Positions 56,479 through 64,000 of a DNA stretch of 64,000 nt are shown piece by piece; position 1 is the first letter of the stretch; each line of letters opens with the position of its first letter. This stretch comes from Roseateles subflavus. Lineage in GTDB: Bacteria > Pseudomonadota > Gammaproteobacteria > Burkholderiales > Burkholderiaceae_C. The notes beneath the pieces are model-generated. The model was not told where the DNA came from, ran no database searches, and saw nothing but the letters and a program-made list of their open reading frames with translations. A program made the position numbers and the translations under genes. The stretch spans positions 992,001 through 1,056,000 of the forward strand of contig NZ_JASVDS010000001.1 in the NCBI RefSeq assembly GCF_030285365.1, written 5' to 3'.

Positions 56479-57231
56479 TCAGAACAGCAGCTTCGCCGTG
56501 GCCGAGAACATGTTCCCGCGCTGGCCGTAGGTCTTGCCCAGCAGCCACGCGGCCTCGACGTGCAGGCTTCGCTGCGCGCCGAGCGTCCAGTCGGTCTGCA
56601 GCGACGGGCCGGCGCGGAGGGACTGGCGCTCGGCCGGCTTCCAGCGCCGCCAGTTGCCCAGCTCGCCGAAGCCCTGCACGCCCGCGCGCCAGCCGGGCTG
56701 CAGGGGCCAGCTGAGCTGCCACTGGACCTTGAGCTCGGTGCCGTTGCGGGCGAGGTCGCCCCAGCCGTGCTCAAGGATCGCGTTCGCCTGGAGGCGCGCC
56801 AGACGCCATTCCGTCTGCGTGACGAGGCCGAGCTCGAGCGCATGGCCGCGCTGCTCGCCGCCGGTCTTGATCAGCTGGACATGCAGCGCCAGATCGCTGT
56901 CGCCCCGGCCATCGTCGAGCCGGACCTGATGGATCCAGTTCCAGGTGTCCAGTCGCACGGCCTCCTCGCGCGTGCCTTCGTAGCTGGCCAGCAGCGCGCT
57001 GGTCCAGCGCTCGGAAATGCCATAGGACAGCGCCAGCTCCGGCCACAGCACCGCCGGGCTGCCGTCACGCTGCTTGACCGTCCAGTAGCGCAGCTCCAGG
57101 CCCCATTGCGCCGCCTGGGCATAGGGGCGGATCACGTAGTAGCCAGGGTCGGCGTGGGCGGTGCCCAGGCCCAGCAGGGCGGCGACGAGCGGCGCCCGGC
57201 GCAGCAGGGTGGGCAGGAACGGACGCAGCAT
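56479..57231 (-). CDS. Outer-membrane beta-barrel-like protein, unknown function
   Basis: A 250-residue protein with a signal peptide (VAALLGLGTAHA). The mature part alternates aromatic and charged residues (YYVIRPYAQAAQWGLELRYW; SYGISERWTSALLAS) and ends in a C-terminal Phe (ATAKLLF), as outer-membrane barrels do. The start at 57231 has GGAGG upstream. A -10-like TACATT lies at 57276–57281 on its strand. The substrate is unknown. Confidence 0.78.
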   Translation of the reverse strand: MLRPFLPTLLRRAPLVAALLGLGTAHADPGYYVIRPYAQAAQWGLELRYWTVKQRDGSPAVLWPELALSYGISERWTSALLASYEGTREEAVRLDTWNWIHQVRLDDGRGDSDLALHVQLIKTGGEQRGHALELGLVTQTEWRLARLQANAILEHGWGDLARNGTELKVQWQLSWPLQPGWRAGVQGFGELGNWRRWKPAERQSLRAGPSLQTDWTLGAQRSLHVEAAWLLGKTYGQRGNMFSATAKLLF

Positions 57232-57275
57232 GAGGCTCCTCCGGAGGGCCGGCTCCCCCTTGGAGCGGCGACGCC

Positions 57276-57281
57276 AATGTA
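57276..57281 (-). promoter_or_regulatory. Candidate -10 box for the outer-membrane protein gene
   Basis: TACATT followed by GGCGTCGCC on the minus strand. The surrounding 13-mer (57270–57282) recurs exactly near 60765–60777. Confidence 0.35.
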
Positions 57282-57423
57282 GCAAGCGTTGCCAACTTGT
57301 GCCTCAGTTTGGGGACACAAGCGCCGCTCCGGCGACAAAGTTCCGGGGATTCCCGGGTGTGCGATCCGCGCGAATCGGCCGATGCTGAAGAACCGGCAAC
57401 GTTTGCAATGCCGGTGCCGCATC

Positions 57424-58734
57424 ATGAACGCCACCTATGCTCCGCTCCGATCGCTCAAGTCCCGCACGCTGATGGGTCTCTTGCTGCTGGGCCTGGCCAT
57501 GGTGCTGGTGCTCGGCGGCTGGCATCTGCGGCGCGAGCTGAACCTGCAGGCGGAGCAGGCCGAGGCCAGCCAGCAGTTGCTGCCGCTGCTGTATGCCGAG
57601 CCGCTGTCGCGCGCGATGGCCAGCAGCCAGACGAGCGCGGCCCAGCGCCTGCTGGAAGCGATGGTCAGCCGCCACGAGCTGCAGTCCGCCGAGCTCCGGG
57701 GGCGCGATGGCCTCCGTCTGCTGAGCGGGCCGGACGCATTGCCCGGCCAGGACAGCCCCCACAGCGAATTCGCACTGCGCCTGCCGGGTGACAGCGAAGA
57801 GATCGGCCGCGTGCGTGTCATCGCCCCGGAACTGAGTGCGTGGGGGCAGCTGGGCAAGCCCTCGATGCAGCACTGGCTGCTGCAGCTGCTGGCCCTGGCC
57901 CTGGCCCTCGGGCTGGGGGCGGCGATGCTGGTCGACCGCCTGCTGCTGCGCCATCTGCGCCGCATGGCCTCGGACATGGAACGCTTCGATCCCAGCCGCC
58001 CGCCCAGCGAATTCAGCTGGTTCGACGACGGCCTGCCCGCCCGCACGCCCGCCGAGCTTCAGCAGATCAACCGCGCCATGGCGCACGTCCACCAGAGCGT
58101 GGACCAGCAGCTGCAGCGCAAGCAGCGCGAGATGCGGGACCTGAGCGCCCAGGTGGCCCAGCAGGCCCGCGCCCTGCACGAGGCGCAGGCGGCGCTGGAC
58201 ATCAAGCAGCGCGAGCTGGCCCAGCTGGCGCGCCATGACAAGCTCACGGGGCTCGCCAACCGGCGCGAGTTCGACGACGCCCTGCGCCGCGAGTTCAAGC
58301 GCGCCCAGCGCCAGCAGTCCCGCCTGGCCCTGGCGGTGCTGGACCTCGATCACCTCAAGGCCTACAACGAGCTGCACGGCCACGACGCCGGGGACGAGCT
58401 CCTGCGCCGCTTCGCCCGGCTGCTGGGCGAGCGCTTCAAGCGCGATACCGACCTGGTGGCGCGCCTCGGCGGTGAGGAGTTCGGGGCGCTGCTGCCGGGC
58501 TTTGACGCCGACTCGGCCCAGGGCCTGCTCGAAAGCCTGCGCGAGGAATGGCGGCGCCTGTCGCTGCCGCATGGCGCAAGCCCGGTGGATGCCGTGGTGA
58601 CGGTGAGCATCGGGCTTGCCGCCTACAGCCCCGCCCAGCCCTACCTCAGCCCCCTGGCCCTCATGCAGGCGGCCGACGAGGCGCTGTACATCGCCAAGCA
58701 CGCCGGGCGGGACCGCCTCAGCCTGGCCGCCTGA
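57424..58734 (+). CDS. Membrane-bound diguanylate cyclase
   Basis: A 436-residue protein. Helix 1 (residues about 15–36) and helix 2 (about 155–177) bracket a periplasmic sensor domain of about 120 residues without a recognised family. A HAMP-like linker and a coiled coil (QQLQRKQREMRDLSAQVAQQ) lead into the GGDEF domain. The catalytic motif GGEEF is intact, and the I-site RDTD lies five residues before it. It should make c-di-GMP in response to an envelope signal. It converges on the HDOD gene. Confidence 0.92.
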   Translation: MNATYAPLRSLKSRTLMGLLLLGLAMVLVLGGWHLRRELNLQAEQAEASQQLLPLLYAEPLSRAMASSQTSAAQRLLEAMVSRHELQSAELRGRDGLRLLSGPDALPGQDSPHSEFALRLPGDSEEIGRVRVIAPELSAWGQLGKPSMQHWLLQLLALALALGLGAAMLVDRLLLRHLRRMASDMERFDPSRPPSEFSWFDDGLPARTPAELQQINRAMAHVHQSVDQQLQRKQREMRDLSAQVAQQARALHEAQAALDIKQRELAQLARHDKLTGLANRREFDDALRREFKRAQRQQSRLALAVLDLDHLKAYNELHGHDAGDELLRRFARLLGERFKRDTDLVARLGGEEFGALLPGFDADSAQGLLESLREEWRRLSLPHGASPVDAVVTVSIGLAAYSPAQPYLSPLALMQAADEALYIAKHAGRDRLSLAA

Positions 58735-58761
58735 GCGCTGGCGTGCGAGGTCGCAGGCCTC

Positions 58762-58792
58762 GCCAAAGAAAAAGCCGGCCCCGGGCCGGCTT
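58762..58792 (-). terminator. Intrinsic terminator of the HDOD gene
   Basis: On the minus strand GCCGGCCC/GGGCCGGC is followed by TTTTTCTTT. On the plus strand the T-run is poor, so it mainly serves the minus strand though both genes end here. Confidence 0.75.
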
Positions 58793-58815
58793 CGTTGTGG
58801 CGGGGGCGCCGGACT

Positions 58816-59637
58816 TCAGTCGCGGCCGTGGGCCTGCGCCTCCAGCAGCTGCTCGCTGACGCGACGTGCGGCGCGCAGCACCAGCGTCTCGTCGAGCTGC
58901 GCCTGCGGGGCGATGGCCTGGGCGATCTCGTCCAGGCGTTCCGGGGCGTTCATCAGCGCCCACGCAATGACCGAGATGGCGCAGATGCTGCGGCGCTGCA
59001 GCGTCTCGGGCATCTCGAGCTTGGTCTGCACCTCGACGTGGCTGCGCACGCTGGCCACCGAGGCGGGGGCGAGGCCCCAGCTCTCGCACAGCGCGGCGCC
59101 CAGGGCATCGTGGCTCACGCCGAAGGCCGTGTGCTCCAGCTTCACCAGCTCGGCGTCATCCTGCGTGGCACGAAGCATCGCGGGGTAGTGGGCCGGCGCG
59201 TGGCGGTACAGCACGGCCTTGCCGCATTCCTCGAACAGGCCGGCCGAGTGCGCGGCCCAGGGATCGACGCCCAGCATCTGCCCCATGCGGCCCATCAGCA
59301 GCCCGCGCTGCGAGGCGCGCGCCCACACCGGCTCGAGCTCGGGGGCGGGCGGGAAGGCGGCGCGCAGGCCCATCTCGAAGGTGATGGCGGCCACTTCGCG
59401 CATGCCGAGGTAGGTCAGGGCCTGGTGCACCGTCTGCACGCGCCCGCGCAGGCCGTACAGCGAGGAGTTGACGGCCTTCATCACGGCAGCGGCGAGGGCC
59501 ATGTCGGTCTCGACGAGGGCCGAGACGGCGAGCAGGTCGATGTCGTCGGCCGCCATCAGCAGGGACAGCTTGACCAGCACCTCGGGCTGGGTCGGGATTT
59601 CGATCTCGAGGTTGCGCAGTTCAGGATCAACGGACAT
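58816..59637 (-). CDS. HDOD-domain protein
   Basis: A 273-residue protein covering a single HDOD domain (IEIPTQPEVLVKLSLLMAADD; SALVETDMALAAAVMKAVNSSLYGLRG; VHQALTYLGMREV). HDOD is an HD-like fold without the catalytic His-Asp pair, used in signal-transduction scaffolds. It faces a diguanylate cyclase, so it may belong to c-di-GMP signalling. That link is inference from position only. Confidence 0.88.
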   Translation of the reverse strand: MSVDPELRNLEIEIPTQPEVLVKLSLLMAADDIDLLAVSALVETDMALAAAVMKAVNSSLYGLRGRVQTVHQALTYLGMREVAAITFEMGLRAAFPPAPELEPVWARASQRGLLMGRMGQMLGVDPWAAHSAGLFEECGKAVLYRHAPAHYPAMLRATQDDAELVKLEHTAFGVSHDALGAALCESWGLAPASVASVRSHVEVQTKLEMPETLQRRSICAISVIAWALMNAPERLDEIAQAIAPQAQLDETLVLRAARRVSEQLLEAQAHGRD

Positions 59638-59828
59638 GGGCGGCCTTGAATGAGAGCATCTCCGGGAAACGGGCCGGGCCCGTTCCGCCCCCCGCGGGAG
59701 TCAGGCCGGCCGGCAGGGTGCGGCGGCGTCCTGAGAGACGTAATCCGGCAATGGTAGCGCCGCAGCAGGCCCGCCGCGGCATCTTGTGACGCCTGGAAAT
59801 GATTCCGCGCCTCGAACAGGCCGGCGCC

Positions 59829-60590
59829 CTAGCGCAGGAAGGCGTCGTAGCTGGTCTTGAGGATCAGCGCCCCGACCACCAGCACGAACATGCCCCGCAC
59901 GAAGCCCGTGCCGCGGGCCAGGGCCATGCGCGTCCCCAGCAGGCTGCCGATGACGTTGGTGACGGCCATCACCGCGGCGATGTGCCACCACACATGCCCC
60001 TTCAACGAGAAGAGGACGAGCGCGGCGGCGTTGGTCGCCGTGTTGAGCAGCTTGGCGCTGGCCGAGGCGTGCAGGAAGTCGAAGCCCAGCAGGCGCACGA
60101 ACAGGAAGACGAAGAAGCTGCCGGTGCCCGGGCCGAAGAAGCCGTCGTAGAAGCCGATCACGCCGCCGATCAGGCAGGCCACCGCCGCCTCGGTGCGGCC
60201 GCTGAAGCGCGGGGCGTGGTCGCGGCCGAGGTCCTTCTTGGCCAGGGTGTAGAGCAGCACGGCGCCGAGGATCAGCGGCAGCAGCTTGCGCAGGCCTTCC
60301 GGGCTGATCAGGGTGACGGTCCAGGCCCCGCCGAAACTGCCCAGCAGCGCGGCGCCCGCGGCGGGCAGCAGGGCGTGCCAGGGCAGGGTGACGCGGGCGG
60401 CGTACTGCTTCGTGGCCCAGGCGGTGCCCCAGATGGCGGCGCCCTTGTTCGTGCCGAAGAGCGTGGCCGGTGCCGCCTGCGGGTAGACGCTGAAGAGGGC
60501 CGGCACCAAGATCAGGCCGCCACCGCCGACGATGGCATCAATGAATCCGGCCAGCAGGGAGGCCAGGGCGACGGTGACGAGATCCAGCAT
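59829..60590 (-). CDS. TSUP-family (TauE/SafE) anion transporter
   Basis: A 253-residue integral membrane protein with seven or eight helices. TSUP landmarks are ASLLAGFIDAIVGGGGLILVP in the first repeat and GVIGFYDGFFGPGTGSFFVF in the second; each is an inverted-topology half. Relatives export sulfite or sulfonates, or take up related sulfur anions. The substrate is not predictable. Its leader of about 170 nt carries alternative hairpins. The Shine-Dalgarno is weak. Confidence 0.9.
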   Translation of the reverse strand: MLDLVTVALASLLAGFIDAIVGGGGLILVPALFSVYPQAAPATLFGTNKGAAIWGTAWATKQYAARVTLPWHALLPAAGAALLGSFGGAWTVTLISPEGLRKLLPLILGAVLLYTLAKKDLGRDHAPRFSGRTEAAVACLIGGVIGFYDGFFGPGTGSFFVFLFVRLLGFDFLHASASAKLLNTATNAAALVLFSLKGHVWWHIAAVMAVTNVIGSLLGTRMALARGTGFVRGMFVLVVGALILKTSYDAFLR

Positions 60591-60626
60591 GGGCAGGCTT
60601 CAGGCGGCAGGGCGGTGGCCGCGAGG

Positions 60627-60663
60627 CGGGCACCAATGAAAACGGGCACCGATGTGGTGCCCG
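60627..60663 (-). promoter_or_regulatory. Alternative-pairing hairpin in the TSUP leader
   Basis: On the minus strand the arm CGGGCACC (60663–60656) can pair with GGTGCCCG at 60650–60643, giving a 5-nt loop followed by TTTTC, or with a second identical GGTGCCCG at 60634–60627. The two pairings exclude each other, which is attenuator-like geometry. Confidence 0.5.
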
Positions 60664-60769
60664 TCGATTGTGACAGTGGCGCGCCACGGTAGTGGCGGCC
60701 CCGTCTTGTTTGTCTCCTCAGCCCCCGTAGGCAGACACTGCAAAAGCAGCATCCGCGTCGAGTGACGCC

Positions 60770-60775
60770 AATGTA
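60770..60775 (-). promoter_or_regulatory. Candidate -10 box for the TSUP gene
   Basis: TACATT followed by GGCGTCAC on the minus strand, implying a leader of about 170 nt. Confidence 0.35.
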
Positions 60776-60984
60776 GAGGCGGGCCGACATGCACGCACTT
60801 GGGGTTTTTACGGGATGTCACGCACCGTTACGGTGCCGTCCGCGCCGTTCGGGGGCTCGCCGCCAGTCGTCCGCACCCCGTTTTTCTCCATGACGCAGGG
60901 CCGGCGGCGCCGGTTTGCGGGCGCTCCACCGCGCGCCAGCGGTCGGCGGGCGGCTGTCCCTTGATCCGGGGGCGCCGGGCGGGC

Positions 60985-62052
60985 TCAGCGCGGCGACAGC
61001 GGATTGAACAGTGGCTTGAACGCGAAGGGATCGGGGTTGGCCGGATCCACGGTGACCCGCACCGCATGCACCTCCTGCTCGCCGAAGACCTGCAGGCGCA
61101 GCAGGTTGCGCAGGACCTGGCCCTTGCCGGGTTCCTTCACGGCCTTGAAGGGGCGGTCGATCACGAAGCGGTGGCTGTCGCCGTGGATCAGCAGCACCGG
61201 GCGGCCCCAGTCCTGCACCATCGGGAGCAGTCCCTGCTCGAAGAGCCGGGTGAAGCCGCTGTGGCTGGGGAACTCGGACCACACATTGGCACCGAGGAAG
61301 GGATCGGCCTGCATGGCGATCACCACGGCGCGAGCGTCCTGCCGGCGAGCCTGCTCGAAGCCAGCCTGCAGCCAGGCCAGGTTGGCGTCGGTGCGGGCGA
61401 AATGCTCCTGGACGGCGGCGAGGTCGCGAGGTTCGAAGCCGTTGTTGGAGCCCGGCACGTTGAGCGTCAGGAAGAGCACGCCCTCGCGCGTGAAGCGCAG
61501 GTTCTCGCGGTAGCGCGCATGGGCCGGCTGGACATCGGCCTGCCGCTCCACGGCCAGCGGACGCCGGCCGAGGCTGCGAGGCGCGCCGAAGAACATCTCG
61601 CGCAGCGCCTCCAGCCGCTCCTGGGGCGCGTAGCCGCCTGCGGCGGGGCGGTGGCAGTCGGTCCATTCGTTGTCGCCCGGGGTGTAGACCAGGGCGCTGT
61701 CGAACTGGTTGAAGAAGTCGCGCTGGCGGGCGAACTCGTCGTCGCTGCAGAGGCTGCTGCCGCTCTTGAAGTCGCCCACGTGGACGCTGAAGGCCGGGGC
61801 CTGCGCGTTGACCAGCCCGATCAGGTGCTGGTAGACCGGGTAAGCCGTCTCGGGCGCGCCGTAGGGCATGTCGCCCAGGGCCACGAACTCGAAGGGCTTC
61901 GGCGGCGCGGGCTCGGCTGCCAGCGCGGAGGTGCCGCCGAGCAGTCCCGCCAGGCTCAGCGCGGCGTGGGTGGCGTGGGCGGCCAGCCGGTGCAGGGCCC
62001 GATCGAGGCGCCCGCGGGCGGGCAGGGGGCGACGGGGGGCGGCAGCGCTCAT
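60985..62052 (-). CDS. Exported metallophosphatase-like protein
   Basis: A 355-residue protein with a signal peptide (LSLAGLLGGTSALAAEP). The calcineurin-like metallophosphoesterase blocks are visible: FVALGDMPYG, VHVGDFKSGSSLCSD, TPGDNEWTDCH (the GDNE Asn/Asp), and the late LIHGDSHRF. It is therefore probably a periplasmic phosphoesterase; the substrate is unknown. Two Cys pairs may form disulfides. ATG overlaps the stop of the RDD gene (ATGA), so the two are translationally coupled. Confidence 0.88.
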   Translation of the reverse strand: MSAAAPRRPLPARGRLDRALHRLAAHATHAALSLAGLLGGTSALAAEPAPPKPFEFVALGDMPYGAPETAYPVYQHLIGLVNAQAPAFSVHVGDFKSGSSLCSDDEFARQRDFFNQFDSALVYTPGDNEWTDCHRPAAGGYAPQERLEALREMFFGAPRSLGRRPLAVERQADVQPAHARYRENLRFTREGVLFLTLNVPGSNNGFEPRDLAAVQEHFARTDANLAWLQAGFEQARRQDARAVVIAMQADPFLGANVWSEFPSHSGFTRLFEQGLLPMVQDWGRPVLLIHGDSHRFVIDRPFKAVKEPGKGQVLRNLLRLQVFGEQEVHAVRVTVDPANPDPFAFKPLFNPLSPR

Positions 62053-63005
62053 GGGGCGGTCTCGGTGGACGGGGTGGCGGGGGCTGGGGTGGGAGCCGGA
62101 GCAGGCACCGGGGCGGGGGCCTGCATCCGCGCGTCCTCGAGGGGCAGGCGGTCCCGGCGGCGCAGGTCCAGCACGACGGTATGGGCGGCCTTGTCCTGCA
62201 GGGCCTGCCGGTTGGCGTCCCAGAACACCTGGGCGAAGCCCATGCCGCCCGTGCCCATGCCGGCGAGGTAGCCGCCATAGCGGCTGAAGCTGCGCAGGAA
62301 GTTGATCGGCTTGCCGCTGAGTTCCGCGACCCGCAAGCCCATCAGCCGCTTGCCGACGGTCTGGCCTGGCCACAGCACCGGCAGCAGGGTGAAGTAGACG
62401 ATGGCCAGGCTGAAGCGCAGTCCGGCCTCGCCCAGGGCCTCGTCCAGCCACTCCCGGGGACGGAAGCCGCTGTGCTTGCGCGCCTCCTCTTCCGAACGGC
62501 GCAGCTGCTGGATCCGACGTTCCAGGTCGGCGATGCGGCGGCTTTCTGCGCTGGCGGCACTGGCAGCGCCCGCCTCGGGCAGGGCCGCCGCCGGGGCGTC
62601 GGCCCGGTCCTCGCTCTCGTCGTCCGCCGGGGCGGTGGCGGCAGCGCGCGAGGGGCCTTTCTCACGGAAGCTCGCAGGGCGGAGGTCCTGCCAGACCCCG
62701 TACAGCCCGAGCACCAGGGCCAGGGCCACGGGGACCCACCACAGCACCGATGGCGCCGGCCGTGCCGCCTGCTCGGCGTCCCGCTGGCGGATCTTCAGCC
62801 AGGCCGCGGCGGCCACGCTCCCCAGCAGCATCCAGTTCCCCAGCGACGAGGCCAGGCCGATCAGCGCCAGGTCCAGCGCCATGGCCCAGGCCCGCTGCGA
62901 TGGCCGCGCCAGGGCGTGGCCCAGCAGGTCGGGGCTGACGTTGACGTCTTCGGGTGTGACCCAGTCACGGCGGGGCGAGGGCTTGATGAGGGCGGGCAGG
63001 CGCAT
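62049..63005 (-). CDS. RDD-family membrane protein
   Basis: A 318-residue protein. An N-terminal helix pair (residues about 40–115) carries the RDD-type AMALDLALIGLASSLGNW. A charged coiled coil (ESRRIADLERRIQQLRRSEEEA) interrupts the domain. The second half has FSLAIVYFTLLPVLWPGQTVGKRLMGLRV and HTVVLDL near the end. The tail is Pro/Ala repeats. RDD proteins are thought to act in ion or small-molecule transport, without clear chemistry. It overlaps the metallophosphatase start by four bases. Confidence 0.88.
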   Translation of the reverse strand: MRLPALIKPSPRRDWVTPEDVNVSPDLLGHALARPSQRAWAMALDLALIGLASSLGNWMLLGSVAAAAWLKIRQRDAEQAARPAPSVLWWVPVALALVLGLYGVWQDLRPASFREKGPSRAAATAPADDESEDRADAPAAALPEAGAASAASAESRRIADLERRIQQLRRSEEEARKHSGFRPREWLDEALGEAGLRFSLAIVYFTLLPVLWPGQTVGKRLMGLRVAELSGKPINFLRSFSRYGGYLAGMGTGGMGFAQVFWDANRQALQDKAAHTVVLDLRRRDRLPLEDARMQAPAPVPAPAPTPAPATPSTETAP

Positions 63006-63100
63006 CGGGAAGGCGGCAACGCGGAAGGCAAGGCTGCCGATTCTGCCCCGCGGACCAGGCCCGCGGGTGACTCGCGACCCATCGGCCGCGCGGCCTGCGC

Positions 63101-63529
63101 TCAGTCGTCTTCCAGGCTGTCGCAACCGGCGGCGGGGCACAGCACACCGATCTGGCTGAGCAGGTCCAGCGCGTTGTCCCGCCAACTCGGGCTCTCCGGT
63201 TCGGTCGCGGCCATGGGACGGCTGGCCGGACCGGCGGGCAGGTCCGGTGGGGCGAACGCCGGCGTCGCGGCGTGGGGGGCCGCCCGGGATCCGGCGCCCG
63301 CCGGGAGCGGATCCTGGGCCGGCGACGGCTGCAGTGGTCCGGCCTGGGGCGGCGCTTCGTAGGCGACGCGCAGCAGGCCGTCCGCCGCGGGAGCCGCCGG
63401 CCGGTGTGCGGGACGGGGCGGGGCCGGCTCGCTCACGACGCCGTCCGCCGCGGTCGACTCCAGCGAGGGCAGCCGGTGGCCCAGGACCACGGCGGCAAGC
63501 GCAAGAGCAAGGAAGACCGTGGATTTCAT
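63101..63529 (-). CDS. Small exported Pro/Ala-rich protein, unknown function
   Basis: A 142-residue protein. The start at 63529 opens a hydrophobic N-terminus (VFLALALAAVVLG), either a signal peptide or an anchor. A disordered region of about 90 residues rich in Pro and Ala follows. The C-terminal 30 residues (WRDNALDLLSQIGVLCPAAGCDSLEDD) look more ordered and hold two Cys. No family was recognised. Composition makes a false frame possible, but the start context and ordered end favour a gene. Confidence 0.6.
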   Translation of the reverse strand: MKSTVFLALALAAVVLGHRLPSLESTAADGVVSEPAPPRPAHRPAAPAADGLLRVAYEAPPQAGPLQPSPAQDPLPAGAGSRAAPHAATPAFAPPDLPAGPASRPMAATEPESPSWRDNALDLLSQIGVLCPAAGCDSLEDD

Positions 63530-63718
63530 GGAGGCAGGGCGGGCAGGGAGCCGTGGCACGAGGGAAGAGCAGGCCGAAGGATGCGTGCCCTGCCTGAGCC
63601 GCTCGCGTCTGTTGTGCGAAGAAATGCAAAGCTGCTCAGCCCGTCAGCCTCTCAATCCCCTCAACCCGTGCGGCATCGCCGGCCTCCCGGCGCGACCCGG
63701 GGGTGCCCCACGCGTCGG

Positions 63719-64000
63719 TCAGGGCTGCGCCCGGGCGTCGGTGCCCCGGGACTGAAGCCGTCGCTGCAGGGCGACGAAGTCGTCCAGGGCCTGCCACAGG
63801 GGGGTGGCGTCCAGCGACGGCTGCAACTGCCCCAGCGCCAGGGCCGCCGCCTCCAGCGTGCTCAGCTGGTGCGCGGCATGGGCCTTGCGGATGGCGTAGC
63901 GGCTCGGCGGGGGCTCGGCCAGCGTCAGGCGGGGCAGGGCCTGCAGCCAGGGCGAGGCGCGCAGCAGCTGTCGGCTCTGGCGCCAGGTGCCGTCCAGCAG
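63719..64000 (-). CDS. DTW-domain protein, C-terminal part (TapT-like tRNA aminocarboxypropyltransferase)
   Basis: Only the last 93 codons lie in the window; the gene continues past the right edge. Translated on the minus strand it opens LLDGTWRQSRQLLRASPWLQ, holding the DGTW form of the DTW motif, followed by LPRLTL, SRYAIRKAH and HQLSTLEAAALAL. This matches DTW/TapT enzymes that use SAM to put acp3 on U47 of tRNA. Identification rests on this C-terminal part alone. Confidence 0.82.
   Translation of the reverse strand: MLDGTWRQSRQLLRASPWLQALPRLTLAEPPPSRYAIRKAHAAHQLSTLEAAALALGQLQPSLDATPLWQALDDFVALQRRLQSRGTDARAQP

Larger units (their letters stand above)
60591..60984. other. 394-bp intergenic region: leader of the TSUP gene and remainder
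   Basis: It contains a candidate -10 (60770–60775, minus), the alternative hairpin arms at 60627–60663, and a short palindrome GCACCGTTACGGTGC (60822–60835). No convincing protein-coding frame was found. The part nearest 60984 is the downstream flank of the metallophosphatase gene and shows nothing recognisable. Confidence 0.5.

Noticed and set aside
60600-60821. A 73-codon minus-strand frame in the TSUP leader
   Set aside because: No ribosome site, odd composition, and it overlaps the structured leader; judged non-coding.
60985-62451. A single 488-codon gene spanning the metallophosphatase and part of the RDD gene
   Set aside because: The metallophosphatase has its own signal peptide start at 62052 in an ATGA overlap; the upstream codons belong to RDD in another frame.

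Overview
The window is high-GC, tightly packed chromosomal DNA from a betaproteobacterium, most likely a Burkholderiales member near Rubrivivax/Roseateles/Leptothrix. The grounds are inference from gene content and order: an rsmB – DUF4390 – NtrY-like kinase – NtrX-like regulator – tRNA-Phe block, a birA plus SPOR-like pair, PEP-CTERM and GlyGly-CTERM sorted exoproteins, and strong GC3 bias that opens long spurious antisense frames. Most of the window is core chromosome. There is no prophage, transposase, CRISPR array or rRNA.

Layout. 1–6.1 kb: tail of a beta-propeller/Y_Y_Y/GGDEF sensor, a secreted M28 aminopeptidase, a MurU-type nucleotidyltransferase, and a two-gene operon of a porin and a short phosphate-binding-like protein. 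6.3–16.6 kb: a hemerythrin protein, transketolase and GAPDH. Between the last two lies a 6-kb block holding a 1346-residue LRR–Roc–COR–TIR protein and two exported proteins. 16.7–21 kb: an S8 protease with a GlyGly-CTERM tail, a SPOR-like membrane protein, biotin ligase and a SET-domain protein. 21–30.7 kb: topoisomerase III, a hybrid-free sensor kinase, an AEC transporter, a GNAT enzyme, an AraC/GyrI-like regulator and ProA. 30.7–38 kb: DUF4139 protein, a membrane protein, QueC, LemA-like protein, a FolE–BLUF operon, RsmB and a DUF4390 protein. 38–41.3 kb: NtrY/NtrX-like two-component pair and tRNA-Phe. 41.4–48 kb: a PH-like membrane protein, a glycerophosphodiesterase lipoprotein, a YkgJ-type Cys-cluster protein, a divergent MurA, a periplasmic binding protein, a pseudouridine synthase and a Cho-like nuclease. 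48–56.5 kb: alpha-2-macroglobulin with PBP1C, then a lumazine synthase under an FMN riboswitch. 56.5–64 kb: an outer-membrane protein, a diguanylate cyclase, HDOD, TSUP transporter, metallophosphatase, RDD protein, a small exported protein and the end of a DTW-domain gene.

The most striking element is the Roco-TIR gene (9310–13350, minus). About 25 leucine-rich repeats of 23 residues are fused to a Roc GTPase, a COR module and a C-terminal TIR domain that keeps the candidate NADase glutamate. This is a plausible single-polypeptide sensor/switch/effector immune protein. It sits between two carbon-metabolism genes that I would expect to be neighbours. Other signals not explained by standard genes are: a 50-codon frame made of a perfect tandem 25-residue repeat, coupled at both ends between the DUF4390 gene and ntrY; a TSUP-transporter leader with mutually exclusive hairpins; a 13-bp inverted repeat between the AraC-type and proA genes; a 25-bp alternating purine-pyrimidine tract at the topB promoter; and a recurrent -10 element followed by GCCGG, several copies of which imply leaderless mRNAs.

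Coordinates, motifs and hairpins were read by eye; family names come from recognising protein sequence, not from a database search.
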